A stretch of 64,000 bases of DNA from Anaeromyces robustus (lineage: Eukaryota; Neocallimastigomycota; Neocallimastigomycetes; Neocallimastigales; Neocallimastigaceae): contig MCFG01000258.1 of the NCBI GenBank assembly GCA_002104895.1, positions 35,927-99,926 on the forward strand. The letters run 5' to 3'. The position numbers and the translations under genes were made by a program. This document shows, in pieces, positions 40,801-56,975 of the stretch. The notes under the pieces were generated by a model. The model worked only from the letters and a program-made list of their open reading frames with translations. It was not told where the DNA came from and did no database searches. Position 1 is the first letter of the stretch. Each line of letters begins with the position of its first letter.

Positions 40801-41703
40801 TCTGTTTATTTTTGTTTTATAAGTAACTTTTTTTTTTTTTTTTTGATCTGATTCTTTTTTTTTTTTTCTTTTTTTTTTGTGTGTTTGTTTGTATTCAAAA
40901 ATATAAAATTATTATATTATAATTGATATAACACAGTTTATTTATTAAGGAACTTGAGTACACTTTATTTATTATTCTTTTGTTTACATATTCTAATTAA
41001 TGATCGTAAGAATATCTCTCTACATCTCAACTATCTAACTATAGATATTCCTAGATGAGGGTTAATATAACTAAACTATTTCCTAGCTTTTATACTATTT
41101 ACTTACAATAGAGTTTATTTGTTTATATAAATACTTAATAATGATTGAACAATAAAATATAATAATTTACATTTAATATAAAATAATATAAAATCTATGA
41201 AGAATACATTAATTTATACATTTACAATTTATTAAATTATATTATTAAATTAAGTTTTTATATTCGTTTTATATCATAATATTATAATAATTCAATAAAG
41301 ATGATGTACAAAAATTGTGTACTTAAAAAATTAAAAAATATATATATTATAATTTAATTCAAATTATATATTATTATATTATAATATATATTATTTATTT
41401 TTTTAACCTCGTAAAATAGAAGCAACCAAAAGTCTATATTACAAAAAAAAAAAAAAAAAAATAAACAAAAATAGATAAATAAAGTAAATAAATATATATT
41501 AATATTAACAGTAGTAAATTTTATGTAATAGTTTATTTTTAATTAGTATTTACATTCTAAGAATATTCATGTAAATGTTCATTAGGGTTGATATATTTTA
41601 TTCATTGTAATTATCTTTTTATTATTTCTAATAAATAAGCTTTTAATAAAATATAACAATAAATAAATATAAATAAATTTTCATAATAATCTTTTTTTTT
41701 TCA
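37875..41703. other. Intergenic region between divergent genes
   Basis: This 3.8-kb stretch should hold promoters for the Thr/Pro protein (left) and the ankyrin gene (right). T-rich blocks containing ttttttggaattttt are repeated near 38130-38190. A near-perfect palindrome ctcctttattaaaggag sits at about 40328. A segment at 40920-41110 is slightly more complex but has no open frame. No gene or RNA gene is supported. Confidence 0.55.
40616..40785. repeat. Heptanucleotide array (ATTATTT)n
   Basis: About 23 consecutive copies of a 7-base unit, ATTATTT, with almost no interruptions. The open frame across it (repeated Leu-Phe-Ile-Ile-Tyr-Tyr-Leu) is a product of the 21-base common multiple of repeat and codon and is not a gene. 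Confidence 0.93.
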
Positions 41704-43497
41704 ATGAGTTCCAAATTTGAAAGTTATCAAAAGGAATTGAATATATCAATTAAATATAATGAATTCAGTAGTCTTAAATCTTTATTAAAAAAAGCCAGTA
41801 AAAATCATGTACCATTAAATCTTAATCGTAATGTGATAAATAATAACGATAAGAACGCTAAAGTTGTATACTATCCATTTTTGGATTCAGTTGCAAGTTG
41901 GAATTTAGAAATAATTAATTTAATTATAGATTATGCCGAAAACCATAATATAATTTTAAATGTTAATGAAAGAAATGATGAATGTGAAACACCAATTTTA
42001 ATAGCTTATCAAAGAGGATCCCTTGAAAAACTTGAAATTCTTTTCAATTACTCTAATAACCAAGATATTATTTTGAATATTAATGATAAAAATAAGAAGG
42101 GCTACAATTCACTTTTACTATTAATTGATAGAATAATTAATGATGCATCTAAAAAACCATTTTCATTATACATGAAAATGATGAACATGTTAATTGATTA
42201 CGCCGAAAATCATAATATAATTATTGATATTAATGAAAAAAATGTAGAAGGGAATAATCCACTTTCATTAGGCGTAATTAGTAATAATATTGATATAATT
42301 GAAATGTTAATTAATTATGCTAACCGTCATAATATAATTTTAAATATTAATGAAAAAAATAAAGATTTGAATAGTCCACTTTTATTAGCTATTAATGATA
42401 GAAATATTGATATAATTAAGATGTTAATGGAATATGCCAACCAATATAATATTATTTTAAATATTAATGAAAAAAACTTGAATTATGATAGTCCATTGTT
42501 ACTAGCTATAAAAAGTAACAATATTGAAATAGTTAAAATGCTAATGGAATATGCAGAAGCTCATGGGATTATTTTAAACATTACTGATAATGATATTAAA
42601 AATCCTTATGAAATAAACATTGATATATTAAAATTATTATTAAATTATGTGGATAGTCATGATATTCCTTTAAATATCAAAGATTCTAGATTATATTCTG
42701 ATTATGACATAATAAAAGGTATTTTATTTTTTAATAATATATATTATATGAAATATAATTTTTTTTTTTTTTTACATTATATTTAGATATAAATAGATAT
42801 TTAACATAAATTTAATTAAATAATAAATATTAAATAATTTAAAATAATAGATATCATATATGAAAATAAAGTGGAAAAGTTAAAATTATTAATTCATAAA
42901 GCCGATGAAAATAACTTTATATTTAATATTAATGAAAGATTTAACGATTTTAGTAGTCCACTTTCATTAGCTATTAAAAAAGATAATATGGAAATAGTTA
43001 AAATATTTATTGATTATGCAGAAAGACATAATATCGGTCTAAAAATTACAAATGATGATAAAAAATATGATTCAAAAATTAATGCTGAAATTATATGCTT
43101 AATAGAACAACATAACAAAAATCGTACAGGAAAATCATCTATTTGTAAAATAGTTAATGATAACACACATCAATCATCAAATCAATTACCTCAATATGAA
43201 AAAGTTGAAAAAGAAACTTCAATTCAAGGTCAAACTCCACCTCTTTCCCTATCTCAATCAGAATTAATGACATCATTACTTACACAACCTCCAGATATAT
43301 TAATTTCCATATTATCTCAACTCCAAGCAAATCTACATATTTTACAACATCAACAACAACATCAATCTTCTAATAATCTATTACCACCTCAATCATCCTC
43401 ATCATCCTCATCATCAAATATTATCGCTTCAGCTACTTCTACAACATATAATTCATCGAACTATGAACTTCCTTCTTACTCAGATGTTTGTAATTAA
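41704..43497 (+). CDS. Ankyrin-type repeat protein with Gln/Ser-rich tail and LPxY motifs, 553 aa
   Basis: Exons 41704-42718 and 42851-43497, joined in phase 1 (AAA G|AT ATC). About nine repeats of 33-40 residues span residues 1-410, each with a form like NIEIVKMLMEYANQHNIILNI then NEKN and SPLLLAI, the helix-turn-helix pattern of ankyrin repeats with an Asn/Ile-biased variant loop. The tail (about 430-553) is Gln/Ser-rich and contains LPQY (451-454) and LPSY (545-548), which fit the L/PPxY class bound by WW domains of NEDD4-type ubiquitin ligases. No catalytic domain is seen. The repeats suggest protein binding, and an adaptor role for ubiquitination is inference. The exon-exon join restores the repeat periodicity, supporting the intron. 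Such ankyrin families are, to my knowledge, expanded in anaerobic gut fungi. Confidence 0.88.
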
Positions 43498-45216
43498 CTG
43501 ATTCATTCCATTAATTGTATTTAAAAATTGTTGAAATTAAAATAAAATAAAATAACTATAAAATAATAATAATAATGATAAAAAAAACTCTATAGACTAA
43601 TTCGTTTATATATATATATATAATAAATAAAAATAATAATCTAAAATTGTTCATAAATACTCAAAATTTAATTATATATTCTATAATATAATATATATAT
43701 TTTAACAAAATAATTAGAAAAAAATAACTTGTAAAATGGTTTTAAATATAAATGAATATATTTAATACTTTTTAAATAACTTGTTTAAAAATACAAATAA
43801 TAAATAATATGTAAATATAATAATAATATTAAGATATTATATATATATAAATGAATAATAAATATTAAATATTATAAAATATATAATATATAATATATAA
43901 TATATAATATATAATATATAATATATAATATATAATATATAATATATAATATATAATATATAATATATAATATATAATATATAATATATAATATATAATA
44001 TATAATATATAATATATAATATATAATATATAATATATAAATTAATATGTAATATATATAAATGAATAAGCATATAAATGAATTATAATAAATAATTATT
44101 TATATGATTTAATATAAATAATAAACTCTTTTAGTATATACTAATTTTTTAATAATAAAAATTATGATTAATTATTTAAATTATTATGAAAGTAAGTGTT
44201 TTTATTATAAGAAAGAAAAATAAGATTTTAAACATTATAAAAAAAATAAATAAAAAAAAAAAATAGAATAAAGGAATAAAAAGAATATAAGTAATCATAA
44301 ATATTTAGTTTTTATTGGTTAGGAATTAAAAAAAAATGAATTTTAATAAATAATTAATTAATTAAAAAGATAGATAATAAATTATCAAATAATTAAATTA
44401 TATGGGTAAATAACTACCTAGAAAAATGGCGTATTTTTCAAGTATTTTGATAATCATATATAGTATTTTGATTATGTGATTATTATAATTTTAAATTTTC
44501 TGAATTTTTCTCTATATAAATATAAAAATTATTTTTGCCTTAACCTCTAAATATTTATAATTTAGCTTGACTTCGAGTTGTTTTTTTTTTTTTTGTTTTT
44601 TTTTTTGTTTTTTTTAAAAAATTATAAAAAATGTTCTAGATATTATTATAAAATTAAAAAAAAATTGTTATTTATATTAATATAATAAAATAATCTTTTC
44701 AAATGTTTTATTTATCGATTGAATTACTATATTTAGTATTCCATATTTATTATTACAATTTTTATAATAAATAATAAATATATTTTATTTATGTATATAT
44801 ATATACATAATAGAAATATAATAATTGATATTTATTGTATTTAAAATAATGAAAATTATTTTTTTAAAAAAAAGAAAAAAAGAATAATTACATAAATTAT
44901 TAAAAATTACTATAATATAAATTATTAATTTATTAATTTTAAATATTAATTTTAAAAAAAGTTTATTGACCATATTGTCAATAATAAATGGATAAATAAA
45001 ATAAAAAGCAAAAAAATAAATAGAAAAAGATTTTCCTTTTTTTAAAACAAATAATAAATAAATAAATAAATAAATAAATAAAAATAGCTTTTTTATAATA
45101 ATAAATAATTAAAAATAGCTTTTTTATAATAATATTAAATAAATAAAATAAAATTTAATAATATTAAACAACATTAAATCATTAAAAAAGAAATTAAAAT
45201 ATAAATAATAGTAAAA
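43498..45216. other. Intergenic region upstream of D-lactate dehydrogenase
   Basis: No gene is visible. It contains a heptamer array (listed separately), T runs near 44580-44615 and a duplicated short block atagcttttttataataat near 45085 and 45115, about 100-130 bases ahead of the lactate dehydrogenase start. The duplicated block might be a promoter element, but it could equally be slippage. Confidence 0.5.
43878..44042. repeat. Heptanucleotide array (TAATATA)n
   Basis: About 23 uninterrupted copies of the 7-base unit TAATATA. It is the second long heptamer array within about 3.3 kb and has a different unit from the one at 40616. A shorter run with a 7-base TATATTA unit occurs at about 51549-51590 in a twinfilin intron. 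Confidence 0.93.
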
Positions 45217-46212
45217 ATGATAAAAGTTGCTTTTTTCGATGCCAAGGATTATGATATTACCTCTTTCAATAAAAATATAACTCCAGAATTTGAATTCAAA
45301 TTCTTTGAAACAAAATTAACCACTGATACTGCTTTATTAGCTAACGGTTTTGATGTTGTATGTGTTTTCGTCAATGATAACATTAATAAGGATATTATTG
45401 ATATTTTAGTAGATCAAGGTATTAAAATTGTTGCATTAAGATGTGCTGGTTATAACAATGTTGATTTAAAGTATTCTTCTGGTAAATTACATATTTTAAG
45501 AGTTCCAGCTTATTCTCCATATGCTGTTGCTGAACATGCTATGGCTTTACTTCTTACATCTATTAGAAGAATTCATAAAGCTTATATTAGAACTAGAGAT
45601 TTCAATTTCAGTTTAACTGAATTAACTGGTTTCGATCTTCATGGAAAAACTATGGGTGTTGTTGGTACTGGTAGAATTGGTAGAGTATTTATCAACATTT
45701 GCAAAGGTTTTGGTATGAATGTTATAGCCTACGATAAATTTCCAGCCAAGGATTCTGATATAAACTATGTTACTCTTGATGAACTTTTTGAAAAGAGTGA
45801 TATTATTTCTTTACATTGTCCATTAACTGATGAAACTTATCACTTAGTTAACAAAGATTCTGTCGAAAAAATGAAAAAAGGTATTGTTATAATTAATACT
45901 TCCCGTGGCGCTTTAGTTGATTCCCAAGCACTTTTACAAGGTATTAAGAGTAGAAAAATTGGTGCTGCTTGTCTTGATGTTTACGAAGAAGAATCAAATG
46001 TCTTTTTCAACAATTTTTCAGGTCATATTATTGAAGATGATGTCTTAGCTAGACTTATCTCTTTCCCAAATGTTATTGTTACTTCTCACCAGGCTTTCTT
46101 AACTGCAGAAGCTTTAGAAAACATTGCTAAAACCACTTTAGGAAATATTACTCAATTCCTTAAAGAAGGAAAATGTGATAATGAAGTTTTCTATAAATCT
46201 GAAGGATATTAA
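45217..46212 (+). CDS. ldhA: Fermentative D-lactate dehydrogenase, 331 aa
   Basis: An intronless frame encoding a complete D-2-hydroxyacid dehydrogenase of the LdhA type, which reduces pyruvate to D-lactate with NADH. The Rossmann motif VVGTGRIG lies at about 148-155. The catalytic residues line up as R230 in NTSRGALVD, E259 in DVYEEE and H291 in TSHQAFLTAEAL, with the same spacing as in E. coli LdhA. RCAGYNNVDL is the substrate-side signature. Length is normal for the family and there is no obvious targeting peptide, so the enzyme is probably cytosolic. Lactate is a standard end product of anaerobic fungi. The lack of introns and the close resemblance to bacterial LdhA, including the block before the active His, suggest acquisition from bacteria (inference). 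The start ATG follows an A-rich leader, and the next Met is far downstream. Confidence 0.95.
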   Translation: MIKVAFFDAKDYDITSFNKNITPEFEFKFFETKLTTDTALLANGFDVVCVFVNDNINKDIIDILVDQGIKIVALRCAGYNNVDLKYSSGKLHILRVPAYSPYAVAEHAMALLLTSIRRIHKAYIRTRDFNFSLTELTGFDLHGKTMGVVGTGRIGRVFINICKGFGMNVIAYDKFPAKDSDINYVTLDELFEKSDIISLHCPLTDETYHLVNKDSVEKMKKGIVIINTSRGALVDSQALLQGIKSRKIGAACLDVYEEESNVFFNNFSGHIIEDDVLARLISFPNVIVTSHQAFLTAEALENIAKTTLGNITQFLKEGKCDNEVFYKSEGY

Positions 46213-47104
46213 AGCTCTTAATTATTCTTGATAAAAAAAAATAGAGTATCGGAAATATATTAACAAAAGGAAAACAAACAAAACTATTCAAAATAACAAA
46301 ACAAAACAAAATAAAACAAAACAAAAAAAATAAAAAAAAAAATAAATAAATAAATAAAAATAAAAATTAAAAATAAAAATAAAAATAAAAATAAAAAATA
46401 AAAAATAAAAAATAAAAAATAAAAAAACTCAAACAAATTTTTTAATTCCCATATAAATAATTAATGTAAATTTGCAATTAAATTTTAAAAAAAGAAATAT
46501 AAATAAAATATAAATAAATAATATATATATATAGAATGTTTTTTCAATAATATATTTATATACTATTTTATTTTATTTACTTTTTTATTTATTTTAGTTT
46601 TTTATTTATGGTATTAATATGTGTATTTTAATTAAATAATAAATAAATAGCTGCTGTTGATATAACTATATAATATTTAAAAAGTACGATTTTTTTTAAT
46701 TGTTTTATTTTTTTTTTTGGTTAGTTATTTATATTATGTATGATACATTTTTGTTTTTTTACTTGAATTTTTCATTTAATTTATTTTTTTTTTTTTCAAA
46801 TTTTTAAATTTTATTTAATATTTTTAATTAAATTTTTTAGAAAATATATATATTTAAAATTTTATATATTATATATATTTTATAAAGTATTTTTTTCATA
46901 TTGTTTTAATTTTATAACATTATAGAATTTAATTATTATTATATTTATATATCATATTAAATGAATAAATAAAAATTTAAAAAAAGTTTATAAGTAATTT
47001 ATTAATTATAATTAATAATTATAAAAAAAAATAAAGACATTAAAAGAAATTTTATTAAAATAAAATAATTACACCTTTACCTTTTTAAATATAAATTTAC
47101 TCAA
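46213..47104. other. Intergenic region
   Basis: An A-rich 3' region (ACAAAA, AAAATA and AAAAAT repeats at about 46290-46425) after lactate dehydrogenase, then T-rich DNA leading to the next gene. No coding signal. Confidence 0.6.
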
Positions 47105-47648
47105 ATGCTGAAAGAATCAAATATTAAGCAATGTACAATAGCTTTATTACATGATACACCATTACCTTCAAGTCAAACTTTATTCAAATCTTTTCATTTA
47201 GTAAATCAAGAATGGCCTTTAACAAATTCAGGTGCTTTACTTCAACGACTTAGACTAATTGGAAGTAGTCAAATTTTATGGGAGACAACCAACAATAAAA
47301 ATGATAATAATAAGGATATTAAAAATAACTTAGAAAATGAGAATATACATAATTCAAAAGAAATTACTGGAAATAATTCATCAATATTAATATTTAATAA
47401 ACCTATTCAAAATTCAAAAAAAACTGATTTTCAAATAATTTATAAAAATATACCAATTAATCAAATTTCATGTTGTTTCCCATTTTCAGTAGTAGCCTAT
47501 TTAGAGGAAACCAAAAATAGTCTTAGTAATCATAATGAAAATATTGATAATATTAAAATTATAGGACATAGTCGGTGGGCTTTAGCAAAACCATTATTTT
47601 CTAAAACAAATAATGCAAATAATACTCAAGTACTAATGGATTCATGTA

Positions 47649-47695
<47 letters not shown>

Positions 47696-48450
47696 AAAAA
47701 AAAAAATAATAATTATAATTAATTATAATTATTAAATCATAAAAATGTAATATTTCATTTTTAAAATTATAATGAAAATATAATATTGTAATTTTCAATA
47801 TTATATAACAAAAAATATAGTATATTAAAATAATTTTTATAAATATATATATTATTTTATCTCTAATGTTAAAAAAAGTGGTTGTCGATAAAGAATATAG
47901 AAATTATGGAATAGGAAAAGCTATTCTTTTATATGGCGAAGAAATATTAAAAAGGTAATTTAAATTATTAAATAATATATTATTTAAATAATATTGAAAA
48001 AAAAAAAAAAAAAAAAAAAAATTATAATAAATATTATTATATATTAAAATATATATAATTTTTTATTTTTTTTTTTTTATAGAATGAAAGTAAATCAAAT
48101 TTATTTACAAACAAAACATGCTGAAAACTTTTATTTAAAGTATGGCTATGAAAAAAGTAAAATAATACCCATTATTAAAATAGAAAAAAAGGTATGTTAA
48201 TATTTTTAAATTTAATATAAAAAATTAATAAATAATCAAATTATTAAATTTTTTATGAGTATATATATTTAAATATTAATTCAAAATGTATATAATAATA
48301 TAAATAATTTTATAAAAGATTTATGATAATATTCCCTTAGACGATAAAGAAATAGATAAAATAATTGAAATTGAATTATCATCAAAAAAGGAATTAAAAC
48401 CAAGACCTTTTAATTTTTCAAATGCAGTATGGATGGAAAAGAATTTATAA
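47105..48450 (+). CDS. NAA80: NAA80-like GNAT N-terminal acetyltransferase, 285 aa
   Basis: Four exons: 47105-47645, 47879-47954, 48083-48191 and 48319-48450. The N-terminal part has LVNQEWPLTNSGALLQRL, matching the LINDQWP...RLHSL segment of animal NAA80, and IIGHSRW matches its GHARL. The acetyl-CoA loop is RNYGIGKA (R188-x2-G191-x-G193), followed by an IYLQTKHAENFYLKYGYE segment typical of the GNAT C-terminal half. The protein ends AVWMEKNL, resembling the WMEKDI end of animal NAA80. Animal NAA80 acetylates the processed N-terminus of actin. An Asn/Lys-rich insertion (about 63-105) is extra. It lies about 960 bases upstream of twinfilin on the same strand. Another GNAT enzyme is possible, but the end motif makes NAA80 the best call. 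The intron after exon 1 starts GTAAG and then has about 45 T. Confidence 0.8.
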
Positions 48451-49408
48451 ATATATATATATAATATAATATAGTAGTAATAATGATAATAATGATAATA
48501 ATAAATTATATATAAAAAAAAAAAACATAACTTTCTATCAATTAAATTATATGTAAATATTTAATTCAACTTTGTATATTATACTATTTATATTATACTA
48601 TTATAAAATTTACTATAAAATTTACTATCTACATAATAAATGTATATTTATAATAATATATTAATATTAAATATATATTAATTAAAAAGTACCATTTATT
48701 TATATAACACTATTTATCTCTTTTTTTATTTATTCATAAAATATGTAATAAAAAATTAAAACATTATATTGTAAAATATATTATATGATAATTTCTCCTT
48801 TTTTATACCACTTTGACTTTATTTTATGGTTCATTCAACTTAATAATAAATTAAAAACAGTATTATATAAAAATTTCATTTAAAACATAAATTTTTTAAT
48901 TTATTTTATTATTTATTAAAATTTAATTAAAATAATAATTTATAAGATTATCTTTTTTTATAATTATTCTTTTTCTTTTATTTTATTTTTCTTTTTTTAA
49001 TATAAATATATTATTTTCAATATTTTAATATTATATTGAAAAGGTAAATATATATGATTTAAGAGTAGAAAAAAAATAATAATAATAAATATGCATTTAA
49101 AATATAAAATAAATAATAGTAAAGATAAAAGAATTTAAAAAAAAACAAAATAAAATAAAACATTAAGTTTTTTGATGTCTTCTTAATTAATATTCAATAT
49201 GTTTATACTTAATATCAATCATATAACCTTAAATCTTAATAATAAATAACACTTTTAATGACAATAATAATAAATTTGCTATTTTTTTTTTTTCATAACA
49301 ATTAAATTAAGTCTTTTTCTAAATATTCTCTTTTATCATACCTATTTTATTATATATATCAATACTTTAATGCTTATAATAAATTATTAAAAAGGAAAAT
49401 TATAAAAT
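48451..49408. other. Intergenic region between NAA80-like and twinfilin genes
   Basis: A/T-rich DNA with no exon-like segment. The last 250 bases before the twinfilin ATG contain several C/T-containing short motifs (for example ttttctaaatattctc near 49314) and probably include the promoter. Confidence 0.5.
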
Positions 49409-50452
49409 ATGTCTAGTCAAACAGGAATTACACGTATGTTTTAAAATTAATATATTTTTTACATCAATAACTTTTTTTTTTTTAAATAAATAAGTATAAA
49501 TAAAAGAAAGTATTATTAAAAACAATAATATATTAAATGAAACATATATATATTTTTATTTTGTTGCTTTGATATAAACTTATAAATAAAAATATAAAAA
49601 TATTAAAATAAAATTAAAAATAAAAAAAAAAAAAAAATAGCTTCTGAGGAATTGAAGCAAACCTTTTTGGATGCTGAACCTAATACAAGAGCCCTCAGAG
49701 TTATCATTAAGGAAGGTAAAATAGTTCATTAAAGATAAATAATATTCAAACATATTCAAACATATATTTTTATATAGTTTGTTAATATATTAATTCATAT
49801 ATTTGTACATATTATAAAACAGAACAAATGATTCCTGAAGGTTCAATTCCAACCTCAGGAACATGGGAAGAAGGTATATATCATAATATAAATAATTAAT
49901 AAAAATATAATAATAATGTTATATATTATTTTATTTTTTATTTTTATTTTTATTTTTATTTTTTTTTATTAATGGAATCGTACAATTTATATTAAAAATG
50001 TTATTAAAAATAATATATATCAATAAAAAGATTATCAAAACATTACTCAATGGATAAATCCAGCTTCTCCTTGTTACATTCTTTATCGTTTAGACTCAAA
50101 AACAGCTGAAACTTTTGATTGGATTATCATTAGTTATGTTCCAGACGATTCAAAAGTAAAAATTTAAAAACAATATTTAATACTTTTAAAATTAATAAAG
50201 AAAAAAGAATATTTAAAATAAAGCATAATAAATAAAAATTTATTGTATTAATAATTTTATACTGATATAACTAATAAAAAAACAAAAGGTCAGAGAAAAA
50301 ATGCTTTATGCTGCTTCTCGTGCAACTTTAACTAAAGTCCTTGGTGATAATAAATTTGTTGATTCTCTTTATGGTTCCATTTCGGTAATAATATAATAAT
50401 TTAATAAAAAAAAAATTGAATATATATACATATATCTCTTTATATATATTTT

Positions 50453-50514
<62 letters not shown>

Positions 50515-50809
50515 CATGTTTTAATTTTTTAATTATTTATATATATATAGGATGAAATTACACTTGAAAGTGTTAAAAATCATAAAAAAGTCATGTCACT
50601 TCCATTAACTCTTAGAGAACAAGAAATGAAGGAACTTAACAGAGCTGAAGTAAAATCATTGATGAATGAATAATATATAATTTATTTTTTTAAAATTTCT
50701 TAAAATATAATATAAATAAAAAAAAATGATTATAATATTAATTATAAATTTCTTATATACATAAATATATATTTTAAATAATAACCAAAAAATAATAACA
50801 AAAACAAAC

Positions 50810-50871
<62 letters not shown>

Positions 50872-51940
50872 GAGTGAAAATGATATTTCTATAACTACTC
50901 GTTATACCGTTGCACCTTCTGTTGCTTTCCCATTTAGTAAAGAAACTCAAGAAGCTTTTGAAAAATTCAAAAATAATGAACTTTCTTACATTAAATTAGT
51001 ACGTTATATATATATTCTTAGAAAAAATCTTTATATCTTAATATTAATAATAATATTAATTAACATTTAAAGAGTGTTAGTGAAAGTGTTAATCTTGTTG
51101 AAAGTAATAATGAATTTTCAAAGGTTGAAGAAGTTCGTACAGGATTACCTGAAGATTCACCATGTTTTGTTTTCTTAAAATTCAAGCATGATTATAAGGA
51201 AGTTGAAGTTACTTCTACAAGTATGGAAATGAATTATATACACAATATTTATAATATAGACAATAAATATTATTTGATAATAATAATTAAAAATAAAATA
51301 TATATTCATTACTATCGAAATATGAAAAAATATATTAATACTCTTTATATATATATATATCAAAAAATTATTATTATCATTATAGTCTTTATTTATTCAT
51401 GTCCAGGAAAATCAAAAGTTAAAGACAGAATGATTTATTCTTCAGCAAGAAATACTGTTGTTAATTATGTTGAAAATGATTACAAAATTAAATTAGATAA
51501 AAGAGTAATTTTATTATTATTATTATTATTATCATTATTATTATTATTATATATTATATATTATATATTATATATTATATATTATATTGTATTTAATTGT
51601 TTATTTCATAATAATAAAATAAACTAATTTTAATCTATTGTTATTGTTATTTTATTTATATCTATTATAAAATAAATTAAAATTCAATCAATATAAATAA
51701 TAGATTGAAATTAGTAGTGAATCTGATTTAGATGAAAAAAGCATTATTGAAGATTTACATCTTGCTGATTCAAGAAAAGCATCACCAGCAGCATCACCAA
51801 TAGTCATGTAAATATATATAAATTCAGTTTATAAAAAAAAATTAATCAATTACTATAATTAATATTTTATATATTATTATTTTTAAATAATTAGGCATAA
51901 GAGACCAGCTCCACCAGGCCGTAGAAGAGTCAAAAAATAA
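49409..51940 (+). CDS. TWF1: Twinfilin, two ADF-homology domains, 337 aa
   Basis: Eleven exons: 49409-49433, 49641-49715, 49823-49873, 50031-50155, 50289-50384, 50551-50649, 50873-50998, 51073-51220, 51386-51504, 51704-51807, 51895-51940. All borders are GT-AG and keep frame. The first ADF-H domain (about 1-135) includes TRALRVIIKE, CYILYRLDS and YVPDDSKVREKMLYAASRATL. The second (about 165-300) has AFPFSKETQEAFEKF, CFVFLKFKH and the matching IYSCPGKSKVKDRMIYSSARNTV. The C-terminal HKRPAPPGRRRVKK is the basic tail that in other twinfilins binds capping protein and phosphoinositides. Twinfilin sequesters ADP-actin monomers and works with capping protein at barbed ends in the cytosol. Total length equals that of the family. 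If the intron after 50649 is retained, translation stops seven codons later, giving a one-domain form. Confidence 0.94.
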
Positions 51941-51964
51941 AATTATTAATTGGTCAAAAAAAAA

Positions 51965-52625
<661 letters not shown>

Positions 52626-52646
52626 TATTATATCATTTCTATATGT

Positions 52647-56975
<4,329 letters not shown>

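Noticed and set aside
40616-44042. Heptamer arrays as internal telomere-like sequence
   Set aside because: The units lack the G-rich run of telomeric repeats such as TTAGGG or TTTAGGG. They are A/T slippage arrays.
50650-50673. Twinfilin ending at 50673
   Set aside because: It reads through a normal donor (GAA|GTAAAA). The second ADF-homology domain and basic tail follow in spliced frame.
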